A stretch of DNA of 24,830 nucleotides from NCBI GenBank assembly GCA_029779995.1, contig JAKOZM010000415.1:1-24830 (forward strand). Reading direction: 5' to 3'. This document shows, in pieces, positions 15,004 through 23,143 of the stretch (positions within the stretch are counted from its first letter, which is position 1; every line of letters starts with the position of its first letter). Under the pieces are notes generated by a model. The model was not told the DNA's origin. It was given only the letters and a program-made list of their open reading frames with translations, and ran no database searches. A program made the position numbers and the translations under genes. Source of the DNA: Actinomycetes bacterium (GTDB lineage Bacteria > Actinomycetota > Actinomycetes > S36-B12 > UBA10799).

Positions 15004-15975
15004 TCACAGACCAGCAGCCTCGGCGCGCAACCATTCGGCGGCCGCCACGGCGTAGTAGGTCAGCACGATGTCCGCACCCGCCCGCACACAACCGGTCAGT
15101 GACTCCAGGACGTAGGCCCGGCGATCGATCCAGCCACGGTCGGCGGCGGCCTCGATCATGGAGTACTCACCGGACACCTGATACACAGCCACAGGGACAT
15201 CGGCGATCTCCGAGACAGCCCGCACGATGTCCAGATACCCCGGCTTGACCATGACGATGTCAGCGCCCTCAGCCAGGTCCAGGCTCACCTCCCGAAGGGC
15301 CTCGCGGCCGTTGGCCGGGTCCTGCTGGTACGTGCGCCGGTCTCCCTGCAGGGCAGAGTTCACCGCCTCCCGGAAGGGTCCGTACAGCGCGGTGGCGTAC
15401 TTCGCCGCGTAGGCCAGAATCGCGGTCTTCTCCCAGCCGGCCGAGTCCAGCGCCGCGCGCACCGCAGCCACCTGTCCGTCCATCATGCCGCTGGTACCGA
15501 CGAGATCGGCCCCGGCCTCGGCCAGGGCAACGGCCATCTCGCGGTAGCGCAGCAGCGTGGCATCGTTGTCCACCTCCTCGCCGGCCAGCACACCGCAATG
15601 CCCGTGATCGGTGAATTCGTCCAGGCAGAGGTCAGCCTGCACGGTCAGGCGACCGTGCGCAGCCTTCGCGGCCACCCGCACCGCCTCGTTGAGGATCCCG
15701 TGCGGATCGGTGGCACCGGACCCGATGGCATCGCGAGTGAGCGGGACCCCGAACAGCATCACGCCGCCGATACCTGCCCTTGCCGCTTGGTCGACCACCT
15801 CGGGCAGCGCGGCGATCGGGTGCTGCACCACCCCGGGCATGCTGGAGATGGGTCTGGCCTGCTCCAAGCCTTCCGCCACGAACACCGGCAGCACCAATTG
15901 CCCCGGGTGCAGCCTGGTCTCGCGCACCAACCGCCGCATGGCTGGCGTCGAGCGCAGCCGGCGGGGCCGGATCAC
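15004..15975 (-). CDS. hemB: Porphobilinogen synthase (delta-aminolevulinate dehydratase)
   Basis: The enzyme condenses two 5-aminolevulinate molecules to porphobilinogen. Both active-site lysines are visible: Lys192 in [13 protein letters not shown] and Lys244 in MVKPGYLD. At 323 residues the length is normal. The metal-site segment reads [14 protein letters not shown] (115-128): two of the three cysteines of zinc-type enzymes are present (117, 127), with Asp119 replacing the middle one. The GTG start overlaps the TGA of the HemD fusion gene (GTGA), so it is translationally coupled as the last gene of rex-hemACDB. Confidence 0.95.
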   Translation of the reverse strand: MIRPRRLRSTPAMRRLVRETRLHPGQLVLPVFVAEGLEQARPISSMPGVVQHPIAALPEVVDQAARAGIGGVMLFGVPLTRDAIGSGATDPHGILNEAVRVAAKAAHGRLTVQADLCLDEFTDHGHCGVLAGEEVDNDATLLRYREMAVALAEAGADLVGTSGMMDGQVAAVRAALDSAGWEKTAILAYAAKYATALYGPFREAVNSALQGDRRTYQQDPANGREALREVSLDLAEGADIVMVKPGYLDIVRAVSEIADVPVAVYQVSGEYSMIEAAADRGWIDRRAYVLESLTGCVRAGADIVLTYYAVAAAEWLRAEAAGL

Positions 15976-17555
15976 TTCTTGGTCGCCCGCCGGCGGCCGG
16001 CACCACGACGCTTCGACGGCCGCCAGGTCCGCTCGCCGTTCTCCCGCGCGGTCTGGCGTAGGAACTCACCGTGTTCGGCCAGGGCGGCGGCGAGGACCTC
16101 GATCTTGGCCTGCTCAGGCTGCACCGAGACCTTCAGCCCATGTTCGGTGGCCGTTGCGGCCGTCTCCGGCCCGATCGCCGCGATCACGGTACTGGCATGT
16201 GGCTTGCCAGCGATGCCCACCAGGTTGCGCACGGTGCTTGACGAGGTGAAGACGACGGCATCGAAGCCGCCGGTCTTGATCGCCTCGCGGATCTCCGCCG
16301 CGGGTGGCGCGGCCCGGACGGTGCGGTAGGCGGTGATGTCATCGACCTCCCACCCGAGGTCGTTGAGCCCGGCGACGAGTTTCTCCGTGGCGATGTCGGC
16401 GCGGGGCAGGAACACCCGACCGATCGGGTCCAGTTCCTCGTCACGTTCGGGCCACACCTCGAGCAGGCCCGCGGAGGACTGCTGCTCGGGCAGCGGCACC
16501 AGATCGGCGCGCACCCCGAACTCCCGCAGCGCCTCGGCCGTACTGTCTCCGATGGCGGCGATCTTCAGGCCGGCCAGGTGCCGAGCGTCCAGACCACGCT
16601 GCTCGAAGCGCTCCCGAATGGCCTTCACCGCGTTGACGCTGGTGAAGGCGATCCACTGGTAGCGACCGGACTCGATCCCTTCAATGGCGCGCTCCATCTG
16701 CTGCGGGGTGCGCGGCGGCTCGACGCTGATCGTGGGCACCTCCACGGGGACTGCTCCGTACAGCCGCAGTTGCGCCGACAGCTCCCCGGCCTGGTCCTTG
16801 GTCCGCGGCACCAGCACTCGCCAGCCGAACAACGGCCGGCTCTCGAACCAGCCCAGGGCAGTGGCGGTGCCCACTGCTTCCCCGAGGAACACGTCGCCAG
16901 GACCCACCAGCTTGGCCGCCTTGAGCTCCGTGACCGCCTCACCGAGGGTGGTGACGATCGTCTGCTGTTCCACTGTCGCCCCGCCGCGCACGACCACCAT
17001 GTGCGTGCCCGGCGTCCGGCCGGCCGCCAGCGCCGCTTTCGCGATTCCCGGGGCGGAGTCAGCTCCGTTGCGGATGATCAGCGTGCTGGTGGTGTCTGCC
17101 AGCGTCTCGGTGTCGACCTCGCTGGTCAGCAGATCCACTACCCGCAGGTGCTTGGCCTTGCCACCGACCAGGTTGATGCCGGCGTACGCGGCGATTCCGG
17201 TGACGTCGGCGGCTGTCGGCAGGATCTCAAAAGGCACTTTGGCGCGGTGCAGCGCTTTGGCCTCGGCGATCACTCGGCCATCACCCACCGGGTCGCCGGC
17301 GAAGATGCGCACGGTATGCCGGCCCGCACGAGCCTGCTCGACAAGCGCTTTGGCCACGATGGCCGCGTCCGTGACCGCGGTCGGCAGGTCGAGGACCTCC
17401 ACCTCGGCTCCGGAGAGCAGGTGTGTCACCTCGGGGTCGCACACGACCACCTCCGCCTGATCGAGCAGCGCCGCTGCCCGCACGGACAGCAGGTCCCGAT
17501 CTCCGGATCCGCCCGCGATGAGTGCGATGGCGGGTAGTGGCTTGCGATTCTTCAT
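15972..17555 (-). CDS. hemD: Fused uroporphyrinogen methyltransferase-like / uroporphyrinogen-III synthase
   Basis: This 527-residue fusion has an N-terminal tetrapyrrole-methylase-like domain (about 1-250), followed by uroporphyrinogen-III synthase (about 255-500; [66 protein letters not shown]). HemD cyclises and inverts ring D of hydroxymethylbilane. The methylase part is diverged: [10 protein letters not shown] in place of GAGPGDPDLL, and AGDPVGDGR in place of GGDPFVFGRG, as in other actinobacterial fusions, so methyl transfer towards siroheme is doubtful. A basic tail ([13 protein letters not shown]) ends the protein. ATG 17555 overlaps the hemC stop (ATGA); the longer frame upstream is the antisense of nothing recognisable and lies inside hemC. 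Confidence 0.9.
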   Translation of the reverse strand: MKNRKPLPAIALIAGGSGDRDLLSVRAAALLDQAEVVVCDPEVTHLLSGAEVEVLDLPTAVTDAAIVAKALVEQARAGRHTVRIFAGDPVGDGRVIAEAKALHRAKVPFEILPTAADVTGIAAYAGINLVGGKAKHLRVVDLLTSEVDTETLADTTSTLIIRNGADSAPGIAKAALAAGRTPGTHMVVVRGGATVEQQTIVTTLGEAVTELKAAKLVGPGDVFLGEAVGTATALGWFESRPLFGWRVLVPRTKDQAGELSAQLRLYGAVPVEVPTISVEPPRTPQQMERAIEGIESGRYQWIAFTSVNAVKAIRERFEQRGLDARHLAGLKIAAIGDSTAEALREFGVRADLVPLPEQQSSAGLLEVWPERDEELDPIGRVFLPRADIATEKLVAGLNDLGWEVDDITAYRTVRAAPPAAEIREAIKTGGFDAVVFTSSSTVRNLVGIAGKPHASTVIAAIGPETAATATEHGLKVSVQPEQAKIEVLAAALAEHGEFLRQTARENGERTWRPSKRRGAGRRRATKK

Positions 17556-18451
17556 CTGTCTTCTCCCAATAGCCGACCGGCCCCTTGTCCGATCAGTTCG
17601 TCTGCTGCTTTCGCGCCGATGTCGTAGGCGTGATTCACACTGCCTGACATGACACATTCGTACATCTGCGAGCCGTCCGGTGACACGACGGCGGCTCGAA
17701 GTTCCAAGGTGGTGCCGGCGACGGTCGCCAGCGCGCCAACGGGCGCCGCGCACCCTGCCCGCAGGCCGCTGAGCAGGGCCCGCTCCGCGGTGACGGCAGC
17801 TCGGCTGTCCGGATCATCGATCGCGGCCACAGCCCCGAGGTCGTCGCCGCGGCGCATCTCCACCGCGAGGGCACCTTGACCCACCGCCGGGAGCATGGCG
17901 TCGAGGTCGAGGGCGAAACCGGGCGGGGTGAGTCCGAGCCGGTGCAGGCCGGCGCAGGCGATCACCACCGCGTCGACGTCCCCGCGGTCCACCCGCGCAA
18001 CGCGGCTGTCCACATTCCCGCGGATCCCCACGATCCGCAGGTCCGGCCGCGCCCGGCGCAGGTACGCGGCGCGGCGCGGCGATCCCGTGGCCACAGTGGC
18101 GGCATCCGGCAGATCAGCCAGGCTGCTGACCGTCGTCACAAGATAGTCGCGGACGTCTTCGCGGGTGGGGACGGCTGCGATGACGGTCCGGGGGTCATTG
18201 GCCGTGGGCATGTCCTTCATGGAATGCACGGCGACGTCCGCCGTGCCAGCCACCACAGCTTCGCGCACGGCTGTTACGAAGACACCCTGCCCGCCGAAGC
18301 TCGTGAGGGCGGCCTGGGAGACATCACCCTCGCTGGTGACGAGCACTTCGGTGGTGGGTCGTCCGCTGCGGGCGGTGATCCTGTCCCGGACCCAGCCGGT
18401 TTGCGCGCGCGCCAGTGCACTGGCCCTGGTGGCCACTCGGATTTCAGGCAC
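17552..18451 (-). CDS. hemC: Porphobilinogen deaminase (hydroxymethylbilane synthase)
   Basis: The cytoplasmic enzyme joins four porphobilinogen units into hydroxymethylbilane. Visible landmarks are EIRVATRASALARAQ at the N-terminus, HSMKDMPT with the catalytic aspartate (about residue 80), GSPRRAAYLRRARPDL, IRGNVDSRVARV, and LRAGCAAPVGA with the cysteine (about residue 234) that carries the dipyrromethane cofactor. The length of 299 residues is usual. GTG 18451 is preferred because GGAG lies 6 nt upstream; GTG 18463 adds four residues. The start overlaps the hemA stop by 8 nt and the stop overlaps the next start. Confidence 0.94.
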   Translation of the reverse strand: MPEIRVATRASALARAQTGWVRDRITARSGRPTTEVLVTSEGDVSQAALTSFGGQGVFVTAVREAVVAGTADVAVHSMKDMPTANDPRTVIAAVPTREDVRDYLVTTVSSLADLPDAATVATGSPRRAAYLRRARPDLRIVGIRGNVDSRVARVDRGDVDAVVIACAGLHRLGLTPPGFALDLDAMLPAVGQGALAVEMRRGDDLGAVAAIDDPDSRAAVTAERALLSGLRAGCAAPVGALATVAGTTLELRAAVVSPDGSQMYECVMSGSVNHAYDIGAKAADELIGQGAGRLLGEDR

Positions 18452-19736
18452 TCGGTGCTCCACCGGTGTCCGTCAGCGCCGACACCGCCGCCGGGTCGAG
18501 ATCGAACAGGGCATGTAGGGCGGCCGCGTAGCGGTCGCCGCCGGGATCGATCGCGAACTCCTTCATGCGTACCGTCGGGGTGTGCAGCAAGGTGGCCACC
18601 ACCCGGCGCATGGAGCGGGCGATCTCGGCGAACTGGGCATCTGTCAGACCCGGATTGCGCAGGCGCAGACGTCCGAGTTCCTGGTCCACGACCTCCTCGG
18701 CCCGCGCACGCAGAGCCACCACGACCGGTTCCACCTTCGCGCTGGTCTGCCTGGCCACGAACTCAGCCATGGCCTCCAGCACGATCTCCTCCGCGGAGGT
18801 CACGGACTCCTCGGCGATCCGGGCCTGCGGCAGTTGCGCGATCCCCGCGAGGTCGAGGCGATGGACACCGGGGATGCCGGTGATGCCGGGATCGGTGTCA
18901 TGCGGCAGGGCCAGGTCGCAGACGAACAGATCGACCGGACCGTCGGCCAGCACCCGTTCGAGATGATCCACCGTGAGCAGCAGCCCGGTGGCGCCAGTGG
19001 CACTGACGACGACGTCTGCGCCACGTACCTCCTGATCGAGGTGCTCCAGGTTGACGCCACGCCCGCCAACCGCCTCGGCCAAGCGGTGCACGGACGTCGC
19101 CGTTCGGCCCACGATCGTCACGTGAGCGCCCTGGGCGGCGGCCACGGAGGCAGCCAGCGACGACATCGACCCGGAGCCGATGACGACCACGTGGCGCTCT
19201 GCGAGGGAGCCGAAGTGGCGGCTGGCCTGCGCCAGCGCGACCTCGACCACCGAAGCACCATGGCGTCCGATGCCCGTCTCCGTGTGCACGCGTTTACCGA
19301 CCCGCAGGGCGGACTGCGCCAGGTCGTGCAGGCTCCGGCCGGCCCTGCCCTGCTCCACGCTGGCCTTGAAGGCCTCCCGGAATTGCCCAAGGATCTGCTC
19401 GTCACCCAGGACCATCGAATCCAGCCCGCTGGTGACCCGGAAGGCATGGCGCACCGCCGCGTCCTCGTAGTGCACGTACAGATGCTTGGACAGCACGTCA
19501 GCCGGGACGCCCGCATTCTTGGCCAGGGAGGAGGTCAGCGCCTCGACCGCGGCGTGGAATCGCGATACCTCGGAGTACACCTCGATGCGGTTGCAGGTCG
19601 ACAGCACCAACGCCTCACCGACGACCTCACTGGCGCCGGCGTCGATGAGAGCCGTCTCGGTGTCGACACCCGCCACCCGTTCCAAGACCTCCATCGGGGC
19701 GCTGTGGTGGCTGATCCCCAGGACGAGCAGGCTCAT
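18444..19736 (-). CDS. hemA: Glutamyl-tRNA reductase
   Basis: This is the first enzyme of the C5 route to tetrapyrroles: it reduces glutamyl-tRNA to glutamate-1-semialdehyde with NADPH. The 430-residue protein has the N-terminal catalytic domain with GISHHSAP and the active-site cysteine in LSTCNRIEVY (Cys48), DSMVLGDEQILGQ, a Rossmann NADPH domain (VVVIGSGSMSSLAA, then VCDLALPHDTDP) and the C-terminal helical dimerisation domain. ATG 19736 overlaps the rex stop (ATGA); the longer frame running into rex is a shadow. Being second in a Rex-controlled operon ties heme precursor supply to the NADH/NAD+ ratio. Confidence 0.96.
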   Translation of the reverse strand: MSLLVLGISHHSAPMEVLERVAGVDTETALIDAGASEVVGEALVLSTCNRIEVYSEVSRFHAAVEALTSSLAKNAGVPADVLSKHLYVHYEDAAVRHAFRVTSGLDSMVLGDEQILGQFREAFKASVEQGRAGRSLHDLAQSALRVGKRVHTETGIGRHGASVVEVALAQASRHFGSLAERHVVVIGSGSMSSLAASVAAAQGAHVTIVGRTATSVHRLAEAVGGRGVNLEHLDQEVRGADVVVSATGATGLLLTVDHLERVLADGPVDLFVCDLALPHDTDPGITGIPGVHRLDLAGIAQLPQARIAEESVTSAEEIVLEAMAEFVARQTSAKVEPVVVALRARAEEVVDQELGRLRLRNPGLTDAQFAEIARSMRRVVATLLHTPTVRMKEFAIDPGGDRYAAALHALFDLDPAAVSALTDTGGAPSA

Positions 19737-20401
19737 CGGACCTCCTGCTGCGCGGCGTGGACGGCCAGAATCTGGATCTCGGTGGCCAGGTCCACGGGCC
19801 GCACCACGACCCCCTCGGGAACCGCGAGATGGGTTGCGGAGAGGTTGAGGATGCTGGTGACGCCAGCGCTGGTGAGGAGATCGGCGACAGCTTGTGCCGA
19901 CGCGGCCGGCGTGGCGATCACCCCGATCCGCACCTCGTGGTCGGCCACGAACGCGGCGAGGTCGGTGAGGGGCTGAATCTCCACCATGCCGGTACTGGCT
20001 TCGCCGATCTTCGTCCCGATCAGGTCGGGGTCGATGTCGAACAGGCCCACCACGCGCAGTTCCCGCTCGGCGAAGCCCGAGTAACCGGCGAGGGCGCGGC
20101 CCATGTGGCCGATCCCAACGACCACAAGCCGGTGTTCGGTGGCCAAGCCCAGGGCGGTGATCACCTTCTGCCGCAACTGCGCGACGGGGTAGCCGACCCC
20201 CCGGGTGCCATAACTGCCGACATAACTGAGATCCCGGCGCACCACGGCACCACTGACGCCAACGTGGCCTGCCAGATCCGCGGAGTGCACCGTTTGAGCG
20301 CCGGTGTTCTCCAACTGACTCAGGCAGCGCAGGTACTGCGGCAGGCGGGCGATGGTGGCATCCGGCAATTCGCGACGTCGAAGACGAGGGCGAATGGACA
20401 C
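19733..20401 (-). CDS. rex: Redox-sensing transcriptional repressor Rex
   Basis: The 222-residue repressor has an N-terminal winged helix (about 1-85; SGAVVRRDLSYVGSYGTRGVGY is the DNA-recognition helix and wing) and a Rossmann NAD(H)-binding domain starting at VVVGIGHMG (about 93-101). A C-terminal helix would swap between subunits. Rex releases DNA when NADH rises; targets in actinobacteria include cytochrome bd, NADH dehydrogenase and its own rex-hem operon. The start is a GTG at 20401 (MSIRPRLRRREL), with only a weak ribosome site. A leader of about 30 nt separates it from the promoter, in which a probable Rex operator lies. Confidence 0.95.
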   Translation of the reverse strand: MSIRPRLRRRELPDATIARLPQYLRCLSQLENTGAQTVHSADLAGHVGVSGAVVRRDLSYVGSYGTRGVGYPVAQLRQKVITALGLATEHRLVVVGIGHMGRALAGYSGFAERELRVVGLFDIDPDLIGTKIGEASTGMVEIQPLTDLAAFVADHEVRIGVIATPAASAQAVADLLTSAGVTSILNLSATHLAVPEGVVVRPVDLATEIQILAVHAAQQEVR

Positions 20402-20437
20402 TGGCGGCCTGTCTGCTCAAGGGGAGGTGAGACCCCT

Positions 20438-20467
20438 ATGCTACCGATTTCACAAGCAGCACCCCAA
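20438..20467 (-). promoter_or_regulatory. Predicted promoter and Rex operator of rex-hemACDB
   Basis: On the minus strand TTGGGG (20462-20467) and TAGCAT (20438-20443) are separated by 18 nt, giving a plausible sigma-70-type promoter. Between and over the -10 lies TGTGAAATCGGTAGCA (20439-20454), which agrees with the Rex palindrome TGTGAACGCGTTCACA at 11 of 16 positions, with a perfect left half. Autorepression by Rex in this arrangement is known from Streptomyces coelicolor. Confidence 0.55.
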
Positions 20468-20502
20468 GCGATCAGCGGAGCCCGCCGTTCGTTAACCGGA
20501 CA

Positions 20503-20730
20503 CTAGGCCTGCAGGCTGGCCAACAGCCGATCGGGATTCACCCGGTAGATGTCATGAACCTGTCCGTCCACGAGCACCACTGGGATCTGATCGGCGTAGA
20601 GGCCCGCCAACTGGGGGTCATCAAAGATCGACAATTCGATCCAGTCCGTGTCCGCTTGCGCGCACACGAGATCGATGACGTCGCGGGCGACATCGCACAA
20701 ATGACAGCCCGGCTTGCCGACCAGGATCAC
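20503..20730 (-). CDS. Glutaredoxin-like (DUF836) small redox protein
   Basis: This protein of about 75 residues has a thioredoxin fold: strand VILVGKPG, CHLC redox motif (CxxC, about residues 9-12), then helix DVARDVIDLVCAQ, strand WIELSIFDD and the cis-proline strand QIPVVLVDGQ. It would be cytoplasmic and may serve as a thiol-disulfide partner. The start is unclear. GTG 20730 is used here, but it begins directly at the first strand; CTG at 20742 overlaps the acyl-CoA ligase TGA as CTGA and lies about 7 nt from GGGGTGG, giving a more natural N-terminus (LSTRVILVG). Related proteins sit beside rex in many actinobacteria, fitting redox control. Confidence 0.78.
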   Translation of the reverse strand: MILVGKPGCHLCDVARDVIDLVCAQADTDWIELSIFDDPQLAGLYADQIPVVLVDGQVHDIYRVNPDRLLASLQA

Positions 20731-20738
20731 CCGGGTAC

Positions 20739-22244
20739 TCAGAGCGAGACCACCCCTTGCTGGCGCAGCATCGCTTTGCTCACTTTGCCGGTCACCGAAT
20801 GCGGCAATTCCCCGACGATCTCGACGATGGTGGGGCACTTGAACCGCGCCAGCCGGGTGCGGGCGAAGGCCAACACATCCTCACTGGTGATGCCGCTGTG
20901 GGGATTGGTGACCACGAACGCTTTGACGGCCTCCCCGGTGTACGGGTGCGTGACACCCATGACGGCGGCCTCGATCACCCCATCGAGGTGGAGCAGCGCA
21001 TCCTCCACCTCGCGCGGGTAGACGTTGAAGCCGCTCACAATGATCAGTTCCTTGCGCCGATCCACCAGCCGCAGGTCCCCGTCCTCGTCGGCGAACGCGA
21101 CGTCACCAGTACCGAACCAGCCGTCGTCGTCCGGACCGCCGGAGCCGTCCGGCCAGTAGCCGCTGAACACATTGGGCCCCCGCACCCAGATCTCGCCGGG
21201 GTCACCGTCCTTGACCGGATCACCGTCCTGGTCGCGCAACTGCACCTCGACGCCGTCCAGCGGCTGCCCAACGAACCCGGGCTTGGGTCGTCCTGACTTC
21301 AGGGAGGCGGTGATAACCGGCGCGCACTCGGTCATGCCGTAGCCCTCCCAGATCGGCATCCCGACCAGCGTCTCGTACTGGGCCATCACTGTGCGGGGCA
21401 GCGCGGCCGCACCCGAGACCAGCAGCCGCACGCCGGCCAACGCCTCGGCCAGACCCTCCTGCGCCGACCAGGCCACGTACATCGGCGGGGCACCAGCGAC
21501 GTTGGTGACCTTGTGTTTGGCGACCGCCCGCAGCGCCGTCCCTGCGTCGAAGCGGTCCAGCAGGACCACGGTTGCCTGCTGCCGTGCGACCAGCCCGAGC
21601 GTTGCGTTCAGGGCGTACACATGGAATAGCGGCAGCACACACAGCACCACGTCGTCGGGCAGTAATCCCGGAGGATCGTCGAGGGTCGCGAGCTGATCCA
21701 GGTTGGCGCTGAGCGCCCGGTGCGTGAGCATTGCGGCTTTGGGCCGTCCCGACGTGCCGGAGGTGAACAGCAACACGGCCAACGACTCCGGATCCGTCGG
21801 ATCGGTCGGTAACGCCGAACTGCCGACCGTGAAACGGCGCCACTCCTCAGTGCCTGTGTAGACGGCCGGCACATCGACCTGCCCGAGCGCCCCCTGTGCC
21901 TGCGGGTCCGCCAGGACCAGCGCCACATCTGCGTCGTTGAGCATGCCGCCCATCTCAGCGGCGGTGTATCCCGTGTTGAGCGGCACCGCCACCATCCCCG
22001 CCCGCAGGATCCCGAAGTAGCTGGTCACGAATTCCAGCGTGTTCGGCTGCACGATCGCCACCCGTGATCCCGGGTGCAGGCCGAGTGCGATCAGGCCACT
22101 GGCCACCGCCCGCACCTGCCACTCCACCTCGCTCCAGGTCGTCACGCGATGTTCGGTCACGACAGCGGGGTGGCGCGGACGGTTCTGGGCGGCAACACTC
22201 ACTAGATCCGCAAGATTGGCGACCACGGTGGCAGTCTCGCACAT
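20739..22244 (-). CDS. AMP-forming acyl-CoA ligase (fatty-acid--CoA ligase family)
   Basis: This protein of about 501 residues activates a carboxylic acid as acyl-AMP and transfers it to CoA. ANL-family motifs appear in order: phosphate loop LLFTSGTSGRPKAAMLTH (about 159-176), APPMYVAW, WEGYGMTEC, WFGTGD, hinge RRKELIIVSGFNVYPREVE and the C-terminal lysine motif TGKVSKAML. The substrate cannot be read from sequence; a medium- or long-chain fatty acid is likeliest given the nearby PlsC-type acyltransferase. ATG 22244 is chosen because homologous sequence begins there; no strong ribosome site is visible. The stop overlaps the start region of the glutaredoxin-like gene. It is divergent from the HAD phosphatase, with 65 bp between. 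Confidence 0.88.
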   Translation of the reverse strand: MCETATVVANLADLVSVAAQNRPRHPAVVTEHRVTTWSEVEWQVRAVASGLIALGLHPGSRVAIVQPNTLEFVTSYFGILRAGMVAVPLNTGYTAAEMGGMLNDADVALVLADPQAQGALGQVDVPAVYTGTEEWRRFTVGSSALPTDPTDPESLAVLLFTSGTSGRPKAAMLTHRALSANLDQLATLDDPPGLLPDDVVLCVLPLFHVYALNATLGLVARQQATVVLLDRFDAGTALRAVAKHKVTNVAGAPPMYVAWSAQEGLAEALAGVRLLVSGAAALPRTVMAQYETLVGMPIWEGYGMTECAPVITASLKSGRPKPGFVGQPLDGVEVQLRDQDGDPVKDGDPGEIWVRGPNVFSGYWPDGSGGPDDDGWFGTGDVAFADEDGDLRLVDRRKELIIVSGFNVYPREVEDALLHLDGVIEAAVMGVTHPYTGEAVKAFVVTNPHSGITSEDVLAFARTRLARFKCPTIVEIVGELPHSVTGKVSKAMLRQQGVVSL

Positions 22245-22297
22245 ATCCGGCAGGCACTCACCCGCGCAGGTCAGCGTGGCATCGCGGCCGCGGACGC

Positions 22298-22303
22298 TAG
22301 CCT
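22298..22303 (+). promoter_or_regulatory. Candidate -10 box for leaderless HAD transcript
   Basis: TAGCCT (TAnnnT) ends 6 nt before the GTG at 22310, so transcription would start at the start codon. AAGG directly touches the GTG and is too close to serve as a ribosome site. Confidence 0.35.
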
Positions 22304-22309
22304 GCAAGG

Positions 22310-23143
22310 GTGACGCTAGGCAACGATTGGGAAGCCACCGAGATCCCCGACGCCGGCCCGACCGATCCCGATCCGCAGGCGGCGGCCTTCTTCGACATCG
22401 ACAACACGCTGATCCATGGCGCCTCGATGTTCCATTGGGCGCGCGGCCTGGCCAAGCACAAGTACCTGACCAAGGGCCAGATCGCCGACTTCATCTGGAA
22501 ACAGACCCGGTTCATCGTCGTGGGCAAGGAGTCCAGCGGCGACATGCTGGATGTGACCGAGGAGGCCCTGTCCCTGGTCAAGGGACGCAATCAGGCGGAA
22601 CTGATCACTCTGACCCGAGAGATCTTCAACGAGTACATGGTCGACCGCTTCTGGACCGGCTCGGTGGCACTGGCACAGGGACACATGGACGCCGGCCAAC
22701 GGGTGTGGCTGGTCTCGGCGGCGCCGATCGAACTGGCGGAACTGATCGCCGAGCATCTCGGGCTGTCCGGGGCGCTCGGCACGGTCAGCGAGCAGGAACA
22801 TGGCGTGTACACGGGCAACCTGGTCGGCCGGCCCCTGCACGGCGAGGCCAAGGCGGAGGCGATCACGGAGTTGGCCGCACGCGAGGGCCTGGACCTGGCG
22901 CGATGCTCGGCCTACTCGGACTCGGCCAATGACATCCCCATGCTGTCGCTGGTGGGCACGCCGGTGGCCGTCAACCCGGACCGGGCGTTACGCCAGCACG
23001 CCCGGCGCAACGGCTGGACCGTGCGGGATTACCGCACCGCCCGGCGCGTGGTCAAGATCACTGCCCCGGCGGTCGGCGCCGCTGGCCTGGTGACCGGGAT
23101 CGCCGTGGGCACCGTTGCGGCCCGCCGTGCCTTGCGCGATTAG
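22310..23143 (+). CDS. HAD-IB family phosphatase (SerB-like fold)
   Basis: The 277-residue protein has the HAD nucleophile motif DIDNT (29-33), a helical C1 cap (about 38-115), the motif II serine in LVSAAP (136), the motif III lysine in HGEAKAEA (181) and motif IV SDSANDIPML (203-212). Such enzymes hydrolyse small phosphate monoesters; phosphoserine and lysophospholipid-type substrates are both known in the family, and some actinobacterial members are found with acyltransferases. A C-terminal hydrophobic segment (ITAPAVGAAGLVTGIAVGTVAA, with a basic end) may anchor it to the membrane, which would fit a lipid phosphate substrate. It ends tail-to-tail with the acyltransferase gene, the two stops sharing 4 nt. 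Confidence 0.88.
   Translation: MTLGNDWEATEIPDAGPTDPDPQAAAFFDIDNTLIHGASMFHWARGLAKHKYLTKGQIADFIWKQTRFIVVGKESSGDMLDVTEEALSLVKGRNQAELITLTREIFNEYMVDRFWTGSVALAQGHMDAGQRVWLVSAAPIELAELIAEHLGLSGALGTVSEQEHGVYTGNLVGRPLHGEAKAEAITELAAREGLDLARCSAYSDSANDIPMLSLVGTPVAVNPDRALRQHARRNGWTVRDYRTARRVVKITAPAVGAAGLVTGIAVGTVAARRALRD

Noticed and set aside
17556..17753. A 66-codon N-terminal extension of the HemD fusion
   Set aside because: It lies wholly inside hemC, is Arg/His-rich without a domain, and the ATGA overlap marks the real start.
18452..18463. An upstream hemC start at GTG 18463
   Set aside because: GTG 18451 has a well-placed GGAG, and family similarity starts there. The upstream GTG is kept only as an alternative.
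18582..19976. A 464-codon plus-strand open frame
   Set aside because: It is antisense to hemA and rex, both unmistakable.
20419..20437. A short hairpin AGGGG...CCCCT in the rex leader as an attenuator
   Set aside because: There are only five pairs with an eight-nt loop and no alternative structure or T-tract, too little to claim regulation.
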